Shown in pieces: positions 26,974-33,130 of a stretch of DNA of 64,000 nt. Where the stretch lies: assembly GCA_028284185.1 (NCBI GenBank), contig JANQSG010000019.1, positions 97,292 to 161,291 of the forward strand, written 5' to 3'. Source of the DNA: Kangiella sp. GTDB lineage: Bacteria > Pseudomonadota > Gammaproteobacteria > Enterobacterales > Kangiellaceae. The position numbers and the translations under genes are program-made. Under the pieces are notes generated by a model that had not been told where the DNA came from, searched no databases, and saw only the letters and a list, made by a program, of their open reading frames with translations. Every line of letters begins with the position of its first letter. Position 1 is the first letter of the stretch.

Positions 26974-29071
26974 ACAAGGCTTTTTAACCATTATTACCAG
27001 GCCTCAGCCCTACGCTGAGAAATTAGCACAGCTATTAAACAAGCACGACTTTAAAACGATCAGCAAGCCACTGATCGATTTTACCGCCAATGCTCACTTT
27101 TCTTCAGCAACGATCACAAAAAATCTGGAGCAGTTCGATGGCCTTATTTTTATCAGCCAGCAAGCGGTTCTTTTTTTTATTACGCAGCTCTCAGAGTCAC
27201 AAAAAGCCAATTTATCCAATAAAATCCTGATTGCCGTTGGCCGGGCCACTCAAAAGCTACTGTCAGAATATGGCTTTGAATCACTGCTGCCGGAAACCTT
27301 TGATAGTGAAGGGATTTTGGCTTTAATTCATGAACTTGATGGGCAGTCAGCAATACAAAAACTGTTACTGGTTCGAGGCAATAAAGGCCGTAAGTTATTA
27401 GAGCAAAAACTCAGCCAAAGCTACTCATTGCATATCGCTGAAGTCTACCAGCGTATTGGTATAGCTCAGCAGTTCCCACCGCTGGATAACAACGAACCCA
27501 TGGCCATTATTGTGACCAGCGAACAATTGCTGAACCTGAGCCTGCATCAAATTGACTTGCAAGAGACCAAATCTTTGCAAACTTCTGCAAAATCTTTACG
27601 CCAGCAGATTGCCTTTATTTGTGCAAGTCGCAGAATTAGTGACAAGGCTGCACAATTAGGGCTGACAAATTGCTATACTGCTAACAGTGCTGGCGATGAG
27701 GATCTATTGGAAGCCTGCCTTGACTGGCGTCAACAACATGATCATCAACATAAATTTGCAGTAACACCCATTGAACAGAGTAAAACAATGAGCGAACAGG
27801 AAAATCACGACAACGAATTAATCGAAGCTTTAGAGCTGGAAGACGATCAGCCATCAAACCAACATGGTGATGCCAAACCAAAAAAGAAATCCCTTTTACC
27901 CAAATTGATTTTATGGCTGATCATTTTAACAGCTCTGGGCTATGGCGCTTATTGGCTTTGGCAAAATTTTGCTGCCAGTGAAACCGAACCAACTAGTGGT
28001 GAAATCGATCGCTTAGTAATCCTGGAAAAAACCATTAAGCAGCAAAATCAGCAAATTGAACAGCTTTTGGCCATTCAATCGAAACAATCAAACCAGGCTC
28101 AACAATTAGAAAAAGAATTCCATCAACAAGTAACAGCCTTACAGCAACAGCTAATCACCAGCCAACGCAAGTTTCAATCCTTAAGTGCCGATGCAGCTAC
28201 TCAGGCCAAAGACTGGCAAATTGCTGAGGCCGAATACCTAATTCGACAAGCCGCACAAAAACTCCATTATTCCGATGATATTGGCTCCATAGTGGCTTTG
28301 TTGGAAACCGCTGATCAACAAATTCTAGCCACAGGCGATTCCAACTTTTTGGCTTTAAGACGCGCTATTAGCAATGATATTAGCCAGATTAAATCCGTCG
28401 GCTCTCTGGATATTGATGGGATCTTGGTAAAACTGGATAGTGCGCAAGAACTGGTTCCTCAACTGGAACTGGCCAGCGTAAAACTGGATAGCCCCGTTAT
28501 TGAAAGCACTGAAGAGATAGAAACCGATCCCAGCGCCTGGCAAACTTTTAAAAACAATATCCGCAATACCTTTAGTGATTACTATAAAATTCATCACTAT
28601 GAACAAGCGGTTAAACCTTTTATTAATCCACAACAAGCCAGCTTATTGGAACAAAACCTTTTGCTGAATTTAAAAATGGCACAACTGGCAGCTTTGCGCC
28701 ATCAACAATCAGCCTATGATACCGCCTTACAGGAAGTGATTGCCTGGATCAAAGAGTTTTATGTAACCAATTCAGTTTCTAATACTCTGCTGGAACAACT
28801 AAATTTAGCAGTACAAGCCAAAGTTGCCATAAAGTTGCCCACACATTTAAATTCTTTACGGCTTATTAAAGACAATCATCAAGAACGTTTACAACAATGG
28901 CTACAATCCCCGACTCTTGAACAGGCTCCAACTAATGAAGCCGCACAAGAGGAGTTGGACTTGGGACAGAGCGGCGATATCAATCAAAAAATTCAAGAAT
29001 CATTACAACGACTGAACAATGAAGCCGAAACTTCCGAGAAAAAATCAAACGATGACGGAGCAGAGCAATGA
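26966..29071 (+). CDS. hemDX: Fused uroporphyrinogen-III synthase HemD and membrane protein HemX
   Basis: One 701-codon frame carries two proteins usually encoded separately. Residues 1-~265 are HemD (cyclises hydroxymethylbilane to uroporphyrinogen III), with the typical weakly conserved halves and VRGNKGR near 135. Residues ~275-701 are HemX: an acidic leader, one transmembrane helix (near 313-332), a long coiled coil and a mostly helical periplasmic domain. HemX's role is unclear; it probably scaffolds haem enzymes. There is no stop between the parts. An in-frame ATG at 27788 could give separate HemX, but no good ribosome site precedes it. Confidence 0.9.
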   Translation: MAKQGFLTIITRPQPYAEKLAQLLNKHDFKTISKPLIDFTANAHFSSATITKNLEQFDGLIFISQQAVLFFITQLSESQKANLSNKILIAVGRATQKLLSEYGFESLLPETFDSEGILALIHELDGQSAIQKLLLVRGNKGRKLLEQKLSQSYSLHIAEVYQRIGIAQQFPPLDNNEPMAIIVTSEQLLNLSLHQIDLQETKSLQTSAKSLRQQIAFICASRRISDKAAQLGLTNCYTANSAGDEDLLEACLDWRQQHDHQHKFAVTPIEQSKTMSEQENHDNELIEALELEDDQPSNQHGDAKPKKKSLLPKLILWLIILTALGYGAYWLWQNFAASETEPTSGEIDRLVILEKTIKQQNQQIEQLLAIQSKQSNQAQQLEKEFHQQVTALQQQLITSQRKFQSLSADAATQAKDWQIAEAEYLIRQAAQKLHYSDDIGSIVALLETADQQILATGDSNFLALRRAISNDISQIKSVGSLDIDGILVKLDSAQELVPQLELASVKLDSPVIESTEEIETDPSAWQTFKNNIRNTFSDYYKIHHYEQAVKPFINPQQASLLEQNLLLNLKMAQLAALRHQQSAYDTALQEVIAWIKEFYVTNSVSNTLLEQLNLAVQAKVAIKLPTHLNSLRLIKDNHQERLQQWLQSPTLEQAPTNEAAQEELDLGQSGDINQKIQESLQRLNNEAETSEKKSNDDGAEQ

Positions 29072-30246
29072 AGTTCCGCTGGTATGTCATTACAGGTATT
29101 TTTATCGGCCTCTTGTCGGTTCCTTTTATTCGCCATGTCAAAGGTTCCACTTATATTGTATTTGAAAAAACTGCCATCGAATTTCAGAACTATTTTGCAG
29201 TAACAGCATTGGTTATTGCGTTTTTGGTTCTATGGTTTGGCTGGTTATTAATTCGTTATCTGTTAACTACCAGTAACAAAACTTTAGGTTGGTTTGGCGG
29301 CCGAAGATCCATAAAAGCTCGCCAACAAACCATTGATGGTATGATTGCCTTGTCCGAAGGGCATTGGAAAACAGCACAAACTTTATTGGTGAAAAGTGCC
29401 AATAGCAATGATACCCGGTTGATCAATTATCTCGGAGCAGCCCGCGCCGCACAGCAGCAAGGCGATTTGGCTAAACGTGATGAATTTTTGAAATTAGCCG
29501 CACAATCCGAGCCCGACGCACAAATGGCGGTTGGCTTGACTCAGGTTGAATTACAACTGGAGAGCCAGCAATATGAAAGTGCTTTAGCCAGCTTAAAACA
29601 CCTTAAATCCATTAATGCCAATCATCCTTTTGTCTTAAAACTTTTGCAAAAAGCCTATAGCAAACTGGAAGATTGGAAATCCTTGATTGGCATAATACCC
29701 AAGCTTAAAAAACACCAGGTATTTAGTGAGCAAGAGCTTTTTGATATAGAAAAAATGGCTTGGCTGAATCGACTCCGTCGGGCTCAAAACAAGGGTTTTG
29801 AAAAGATGGAAACTTTATGGTCAGAAGTTCCTAAAAACCTAAAAAAGCAGCCTGAAATAGCTTTAATTTACAGCCAAACATTAGCCCAACATGAAAAAAA
29901 TGAATCTGCTGAAAACTTAATCCAGCAAACGTTAAAGTCAAACTGGGATATTGCATTAGTTGAGTTGTACGGCAATATTAAAACCGACAACCCCAATAAA
30001 CAGCTCGCCAATGCTGAGCAGTGGTTAAAATCTCAGCCTAGCGATGAAAAATTACTAATAGCTCTTGGTAAACTCTCGTTAAATGCCCAACTCTGGGGTA
30101 AAGCCAAAACTTATCTGGAGCAGAGCATAGAGATCAAACCAACAGCTGAAGCTTACCTTTATCTGGCTAAAACTTTTGAACAACTAGGACACCCTATTAA
30201 CGCACAAGAAGCTTACCAAAAAGGCTTAAAGTTATCGGTTGAATAA
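29068..30246 (+). CDS. hemY: HemY, TPR-containing haem-biosynthesis-associated membrane protein
   Basis: A 392-residue protein overlapping the hemDX stop (ATGA). Two N-terminal membrane helices (about 7-22 and 43-68) with the HemY hallmark WFGGRRSIKAR are followed by TPR-like helical repeats up to the C terminus. Proteobacterial HemY is not the oxidase of the same name in Firmicutes; it is an accessory whose biochemical role is unsettled. It is the last gene of the algZ-algR-hemC-hemDX-hemY series and is followed by a terminator. Confidence 0.92.
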   Translation: MKFRWYVITGIFIGLLSVPFIRHVKGSTYIVFEKTAIEFQNYFAVTALVIAFLVLWFGWLLIRYLLTTSNKTLGWFGGRRSIKARQQTIDGMIALSEGHWKTAQTLLVKSANSNDTRLINYLGAARAAQQQGDLAKRDEFLKLAAQSEPDAQMAVGLTQVELQLESQQYESALASLKHLKSINANHPFVLKLLQKAYSKLEDWKSLIGIIPKLKKHQVFSEQELFDIEKMAWLNRLRRAQNKGFEKMETLWSEVPKNLKKQPEIALIYSQTLAQHEKNESAENLIQQTLKSNWDIALVELYGNIKTDNPNKQLANAEQWLKSQPSDEKLLIALGKLSLNAQLWGKAKTYLEQSIEIKPTAEAYLYLAKTFEQLGHPINAQEAYQKGLKLSVE

Positions 30247-30248
30247 AA

Positions 30249-30270
30249 AAGCGGATCAAATGATCCGCTT
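30249..30270. terminator. Bidirectional terminator between hemY and slipin genes
   Basis: A 10-bp perfect stem AAGCGGATCA/TGATCCGCTT with a two-base loop, flanked by an A-run on the left and a T-rich stretch on the right. It lies between two convergent genes and overlaps the slipin stop codon. Confidence 0.8.
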
Positions 30271-31420
30271 AATTAATTTTATCAGAAATAGAAACCAAGC
30301 CGTTTAAAACTCCATTTAATCCATCATAAACATTAATTTTGTCTACTTTTTGAGTAACCTTTTCCAAAGTTTCTAATTCTTTTAACCGCATCAATGTAGT
30401 GTTGTTTTCCATCATTTTAGCAGTGTTGTACAAAGATCTCGTTGCGGCAGTCTCTTCTCTCCGCTTAATCAAGTTTGCTTCAGCAGCTTTTTGCGCTTGC
30501 ACCACTTGATTTAAGATCTCTTTCATCTCACCAGGCAAAATAATATCTTTAACCCCTACATTTTTTACGCTAACACCATACTCTTTCACAACGTTTTGAA
30601 TATCTTTTTCAATCACACTGTTCAAAGTACTCTTATCAGTTAACAACTCATCCAAAGACTTTGTTCCAACCGCTTCTCTTAAAGCTAATTGCATGGTTTT
30701 GTATACAAAATCCATTGCATCGCTAACCTTAGTCACTAGGGTCATAACATCCTCAACTTGATAATTAGCACTTAAGTTAATTCTCAAGCTGACTCTGTCT
30801 TTGGTTAAGATCTCTTGTCCTGATACTTCAATGTTCTGTAATTTCATATCCATAATCTTTACAGAAACATTTTGGTTATATCTCCAGTAACCATAAGTTC
30901 CAGTATCTAAGATCTGCATTACTTTTCCGTTAATAGTTAACAAACCCTTTTCCTGAGTTCCAACTTGAGCCAAGTAAATAGCATCTTGCAACTTTCTTAC
31001 CAATCCTAACTTAGCATTGCCTTGCATTAAGCTGATCACTTTCTTGCTGACTTGTTTGTCTTCTGTTAAATCATACTTTTCTACTTTCAAAGCCTGATTA
31101 GTCTTCCAATAAGTAGCATATGCGCCAGTTTCTAATACTTCGAATAATTTATTATCCACATAGATCAAAGCCACTTCTTGATCAGAAATTTCTACCACTT
31201 CAACCAAATCAGATAATTTATCTGTATATTGAGACATCAAATATTTATTTTTAACATGCTCAAATTTGATATCAGTGATGTCGTATCTATCAACTACGAC
31301 TTCATCAATTAAACTGGTGATCCAGTACTGACCAGCAGTCAAGACTCTATCTAAGTTCTTATTTCTATACACCAATACTCTTTCGTTATCGGCAACTTTA
31401 ATTTTGTTAATTCCTAACAT
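30269..31420 (-). CDS. Slipin-family SPFH/band-7 protein
   Basis: The preferred start is ATG 31420, seven bases after AGGAG. The adjacent ATG 31423 and a longer frame to 31525 (behind AAGGA) are alternatives. The 383-residue product starts MLGINKIKVADNERVLVYRN and has band-7/SPFH features: VSLRINLSANYQVED, TMQLALREAVGTKSLDELLTDK and GVSVKNVGVKDIILPGEMKEILNQVVQAQKAAEANLIKRREETAATRSLYNTAKM, the helical coiled-coil tail. Repeated GxY/GQYW-type segments precede the SPFH core. Slipins form membrane-associated oligomers. Bacterial slipin genes occur in RtcR/RtcB-type RNA-repair neighbourhoods, though no such partner is in this window. It is the last gene of the tRNA/attenuator locus upstream. Confidence 0.87.
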   Translation of the reverse strand: MLGINKIKVADNERVLVYRNKNLDRVLTAGQYWITSLIDEVVVDRYDITDIKFEHVKNKYLMSQYTDKLSDLVEVVEISDQEVALIYVDNKLFEVLETGAYATYWKTNQALKVEKYDLTEDKQVSKKVISLMQGNAKLGLVRKLQDAIYLAQVGTQEKGLLTINGKVMQILDTGTYGYWRYNQNVSVKIMDMKLQNIEVSGQEILTKDRVSLRINLSANYQVEDVMTLVTKVSDAMDFVYKTMQLALREAVGTKSLDELLTDKSTLNSVIEKDIQNVVKEYGVSVKNVGVKDIILPGEMKEILNQVVQAQKAAEANLIKRREETAATRSLYNTAKMMENNTTLMRLKELETLEKVTQKVDKINVYDGLNGVLNGLVSISDKIN

Positions 31421-31674
31421 CATATTTCTCCTTGCTGTTATTGAAATTATTAATGGCGAGGTGCCTGCCTTAATAAACTGGTATTGCAGTTTATGATAAT
31501 TCAGAATCCATAGGCTGTTCGACATACTGTCTAATCCTTTTTTTATTATTTTTCCTGCTCCATTTCATACATTCTATGGTTCGGAAACTATCACATTGAC
31601 TTAATACTCATTTATCGAGACTGATGTCTAAAGTTCTTTATCAGCAACCTTATCCATCGACACCTCTATTGTTT

Positions 31675-31727
31675 ACATAGTGGGGACTTGAACCCCAGGC
31701 TTTCGCCTTTACCGCTTTGTCACCCTA
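31675..31727 (-). pseudogene. tRNA-like fragment lacking an anticodon arm
   Basis: Read on the minus strand, a partly paired acceptor (TAGGGTG with CACTATG), a D-arm-like AAAGCGGTAAAGGC and a perfect T arm (GGGG, loop TTCAAGT, CCCC) are present in 53 nt. No anticodon stem-loop lies between the D and T parts. The D region recalls Gln-type tRNAs, but identity cannot be assigned. It may be a deletion remnant or a small tRNA-mimic RNA. Confidence 0.5.
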
Positions 31728-31733
31728 AGACAA

Positions 31734-31812
31734 TGGTTATCTTTGGTCGGAGTCGAACCGACAACACACAGATTATGAGTCTGCCGCTCTATCCACTTGA
31801 GCTACAAAGTGC
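31734..31812 (-). tRNA. tRNA-Met-like (CAT) with defective acceptor stem
   Basis: The minus strand gives D stem GCTC/GAGC, anticodon stem GCAGA/TCTGT with loop CTCATAA (anticodon CAT) and T arm GTCGG-TTCGACT-CCGAC, all well paired. The acceptor is abnormal: 5' GCACTTTG faces 3' CAAAGATAACCA, so only five pairs form and the end next to CCA is unpaired. Its 5' end nearly copies the tRNA-Asn below but with an extra T. CCA is encoded. It is either a decayed tRNA or a tRNA mimic that would not be charged normally. Confidence 0.55.
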
Positions 31813-31814
31813 AT

Positions 31815-31831
31815 CTGGATTCGCAGTCCAG
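31815..31831 (-). other. Isolated anticodon-arm-like hairpin
   Basis: On the minus strand, CTGGA-CTGCGAA-TCCAG forms a perfect 5-bp stem with a 7-nt loop having T33 and A37, as in anticodon arms (anticodon GCG, Arg). No matching D, T or acceptor arms were found around it. It lies three bases upstream of the tRNA-Met-like sequence. Confidence 0.35.
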
Positions 31832-31935
31832 TTCTTAGCAATCAATAATCTTGGTACACAGTAAAGCAAAGCTCCTGCGCCAGCCTGCATCAGATACAGA
31901 GCCGCTAATCATATTGACTATCTAAGTCGTTTATC

Positions 31936-31957
31936 GAATTGAGTAATTACTCAATTC
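31936..31957. repeat. 22-bp perfect palindrome inside the tRNA array
   Basis: The 22 bases read identically on both strands; the left arm is GAATTGAGTAA. It lies 7 bp beyond the CCA end of the Lys-type sequence. As RNA it would form a strong hairpin, perhaps a processing or pausing signal; as DNA it could be an operator. Confidence 0.6.
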
Positions 31958-31963
31958 AAAATT

Positions 31964-32055
31964 TGGTGCGTCTGGTAGGGATCGAACCCCTGCTCTTGTA
32001 GAGAGTAACCCTCCGGTTAAAAGCCGGATGCTCTAGCCAATTGAGCCACAAACGC
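31964..32055 (-). tRNA. Aberrant tRNA-Lys-like (TTT) with long variable region
   Basis: On the minus strand the acceptor GCGTTTG/CAGACGC pairs fully (one G-T), D stem GCTC/GAGC and anticodon stem TCCGG/CCGGA pair perfectly, and the loop CTTTTAA gives anticodon TTT (Lys). CCA is encoded. The variable region is about 20 nt with a CTCT/AGAG mini-stem, which real tRNA-Lys does not have, and the T stem (AGGGG with CCTAC) pairs at only two or three positions. The sequence totals 92 nt. Either an insertion has damaged a tRNA or it is a selected mimic. Confidence 0.6.
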
Positions 32056-32065
32056 TTCTTATTTT

Positions 32066-32140
32066 TGGCGCACCTGATAAGATTCGAACTTATGACTAAC
32101 TGGTTAACAGCCAGCTGCTCTACCACTGAGCTACAAGTGC
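32066..32140 (-). tRNA. tRNA-Asn (GTT)
   Basis: A complete 75-nt cloverleaf: acceptor GCACTTG/CAGGTGC (one G-T), D stem GCTC/GAGC, anticodon stem GCTGG/CCAGT with loop CTGTTAA (anticodon GTT), five-base variable loop, T arm ATAAG-TTCGAAT-CTTAT, discriminator G and encoded CCA. Discriminator G fits Asn. The acceptor stem differs from the usual bacterial TCC-type Asn tRNA, so this is probably an extra, divergent isoacceptor and not the main one. It begins 9 nt after the SEC-C gene ends. Confidence 0.8.
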
Positions 32141-32149
32141 ATTTATTTC

Positions 32150-32348
32150 TTATCGGCAGTAATAATCTCGTCTACTACCATCATATCTTCCCGTCTTCAT
32201 ACAACAGTTCTTAAAAACTCCTCCATGAACCGCAAGGACAAGGATCATTCCGCCCTAATTTTTCGTGCAATTCTTTATCTCCGTGTACCACCCTCACGCC
32301 TTTCTTTACTTGCGTTTCTGAAGGGAATCCCTTTCTACGTTTACTCAT
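32150..32348 (-). CDS. Small SEC-C zinc-motif protein, requires +1 frameshift
   Basis: The zero frame starts at ATG 32348 and stops at TAA 32213-32211 after 45 codons, ending [13 protein letters not shown]. The +1 frame continues directly with [12 protein letters not shown]... to TAA 32152-32150. Together they make a 65-residue protein with a full SEC-C zinc site: Cys37, Cys39, Cys48 and Cys49 (CxC...CC). The zero-frame product lacks the last two ligands. The junction reads GGAGG AGT TTT TAA G: a Shine-Dalgarno-like GGAGG three bases before a slippery Phe codon and a stop, the layout of the prfB shift site. The alternative is a one-base error or mutation in the T5 run. It has no good ribosome site and probably depends on the short peptide just upstream. 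Confidence 0.75.
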
Positions 32349-32352
32349 TACT

Positions 32353-32388
32353 TCAAAAGGAGTAATTCAATTTATTTTTTATTTTCAT
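32353..32388 (-). CDS. 11-residue upstream peptide with strong Shine-Dalgarno
   Basis: ATG 32388 is preceded by GGAGGTGA (32399-32392), an eight-base match to the 16S rRNA tail, five bases away. The frame reads [11 protein letters not shown] and stops only 4 nt before the SEC-C ATG. This layout suggests that ribosomes finishing the peptide reinitiate on the SEC-C gene, which has no good site of its own. The sequence itself resembles no known leader. Confidence 0.6.
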   Translation of the reverse strand: MKIKNKLNYSF

Positions 32389-32412
32389 AAGTCACCTCCA
32401 TCTAGGAATAAA

Positions 32413-32466
32413 AAAACCCTGTTAAACTTTTGCCTAACAGGGTTTTATCCTGAGAGGCACTAGCCT
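32413..32466 (-). promoter_or_regulatory. Transcription attenuator 2 (terminator with competing hairpin)
   Basis: Read on the minus strand, segment 1:2 is the hairpin GGGAGGC/GCCTCTC with loop TAGT (near 32468-32451). Terminator 3:4 is a 12-bp perfect stem (AAAACCCTGTTA/TAACAGGGTTTT, 32446-32435 with 32424-32413) followed by seven Ts. The strand GCCTCTCAGG (32458-32449) can pair with CCTGTTAGGC (32441-32432) at eight of ten positions. That pairing would disrupt both hairpins and act as antiterminator. It follows the stop of the 48-codon ORF by about 20 nt. Confidence 0.75.
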
Positions 32467-32484
32467 CCCATAACAAGAGACCGC

Positions 32485-32631
32485 TTAAAATTCTGTGCTA
32501 TATTTTTCATCCATATTTCTTTCAATGATCGCATCCACTTGTGCATACTTGATAAAGACAGACGGGTGCACTGTTTCACCTACATTACGCAGCGAATAAT
32601 TCAAAACCAAATATTCTATAAATGTTTTCAT
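32485..32631 (-). CDS. 48-residue ORF between the two attenuators
   Basis: ATG 32631 to TAA 32487-32485, beginning MKTFIEYLVLNYSL and ending DEKYSTEF. It is preceded by a weak GGGA site. I recognise no family. It sits between attenuator 1 and attenuator 2, the same relation the 20-codon leader has to attenuator 1, so it may act as a long leader peptide, a real small protein, or both. It has no transmembrane segment and no cysteine or tryptophan. Confidence 0.5.
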   Translation of the reverse strand: MKTFIEYLVLNYSLRNVGETVHPSVFIKYAQVDAIIERNMDEKYSTEF

Positions 32632-32649
32632 AATTTTAATTTCCCAATA

Positions 32650-32719
32650 AAAAACCCCGAGAGCTTTACCTTTCGGGGTTTTTCTTATTCCGAAAGGCGC
32701 TTATATAGTAGCGCCTTTC
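32650..32719 (-). promoter_or_regulatory. Transcription attenuator 1 (terminator with competing hairpin)
   Basis: On the minus strand, hairpin 1:2 is a 10-bp perfect stem GAAAGGCGCT/AGCGCCTTTC (32719-32710 with 32701-32692). Terminator 3:4 is an 11-bp perfect stem AAAAACCCCGA/TCGGGGTTTTT (32683-32673 with 32660-32650) with a T6 run. The strand CCTTTCGG (32697-32690), in the arm of hairpin 1:2, is exactly complementary over eight bases to CCGAAAGG (32676-32669) in the terminator arm and loop. This gives a mutually exclusive antiterminator. A 20-codon leader ends 18 nt upstream, as in amino-acid operon attenuators. Confidence 0.85.
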
Positions 32720-32737
32720 TAAATCTATAGGCGCACG

Positions 32738-32800
32738 CTATGCTGGAGTTATCTCCCAGTTTTTATTCATTAGTTGATGTAAATCAAAATAGCGTTTCAT
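32738..32800 (-). CDS. 20-residue leader peptide of attenuator 1
   Basis: ATG 32800 to TAG 32740-32738. The site upstream is weak (GAGA). There is no run of one codon type. Instead the 20 residues include 16 different amino acids (all except Cys, Gly, Ser and Val), with single Trp, His, Arg, Tyr and Phe codons. If it controls attenuator 1, it would sense general translation or many tRNAs and not one amino acid. Position (18 nt before hairpin 1:2) and length fit a leader. Confidence 0.6.
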   Translation of the reverse strand: MKRYFDLHQLMNKNWEITPA

Positions 32801-32852
32801 TTTATTTCTCGTAAAAAATTTAGATTGCAAATCTCTTTTTGTGTGGCGGAGA

Positions 32853-32880
32853 ATGATACTCTACAAAAAAATAAAGTCAA
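32853..32880 (-). promoter_or_regulatory. Sigma70-type promoter of the attenuator/tRNA/slipin locus
   Basis: On the minus strand TTGACT (32880-32875) and TATCAT (32858-32853) are separated by 16 bp of AT-rich sequence. Transcription would start near 32846, about 46 nt before the leader peptide. The region after the -10 (CTCCGCC) is GC-rich, as in stable-RNA promoters under stringent control. It overlaps the last codons of the zinc-ribbon gene upstream. No sigma54 (-24/-12) site was seen. Confidence 0.7.
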
Positions 32881-33074
32881 ATATTTTTTATATTTATTTG
32901 CAAATTATTTTCTGACTCCTTTTCCTCAACTAAAACCTCTTTAAAACCACATTCGACACATTCACGCACTGGCTTTTCATCTTCTCGATAAAAAACCAGG
33001 ACATCTTGTTGGCCACAAACTGAGCATCTTGCTCCAGCAATAAATTGTTTTTTAATTTGCTTATCGTGCATCAT
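32877..33074 (-). CDS. YheV-like (DUF2387) zinc-ribbon protein
   Basis: A 65-residue protein with FIAGARCSVCGQQD and RECVECGF, two CxxC pairs forming a small zinc ribbon as in E. coli YheV. YheV function is not established. Its last residues overlap the -35 region of the attenuator-locus promoter. It is divergent from the NhaC-type antiporter gene, with start codons about 55 bp apart. Confidence 0.85.
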   Translation of the reverse strand: MMHDKQIKKQFIAGARCSVCGQQDVLVFYREDEKPVRECVECGFKEVLVEEKESENNLQINIKNI

Positions 33075-33130
33075 TGTATTTCGAATGGCTTTGTTTTATG
33101 GTTTAGCTAACTGAACAAATAAAAGATTCT

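Noticed and set aside
31421..31525. Slipin start at ATG 31525
   Set aside because: Adds 35 residues that do not resemble the family; AGGAG at the right distance supports 31420. Kept as an alternative only.
31420..32880. CRISPR array or phage integration site at the tRNA cluster
   Set aside because: No equal-length direct repeats with spacers, no integrase and no duplicated tRNA 3' end forming att sites were seen.
31540..32880. Sigma54 promoter for the slipin locus, as in RtcR-controlled operons
   Set aside because: No TGGCAC-N5-TTGC-like element was found by eye on the minus strand; a sigma70-type promoter is present instead.
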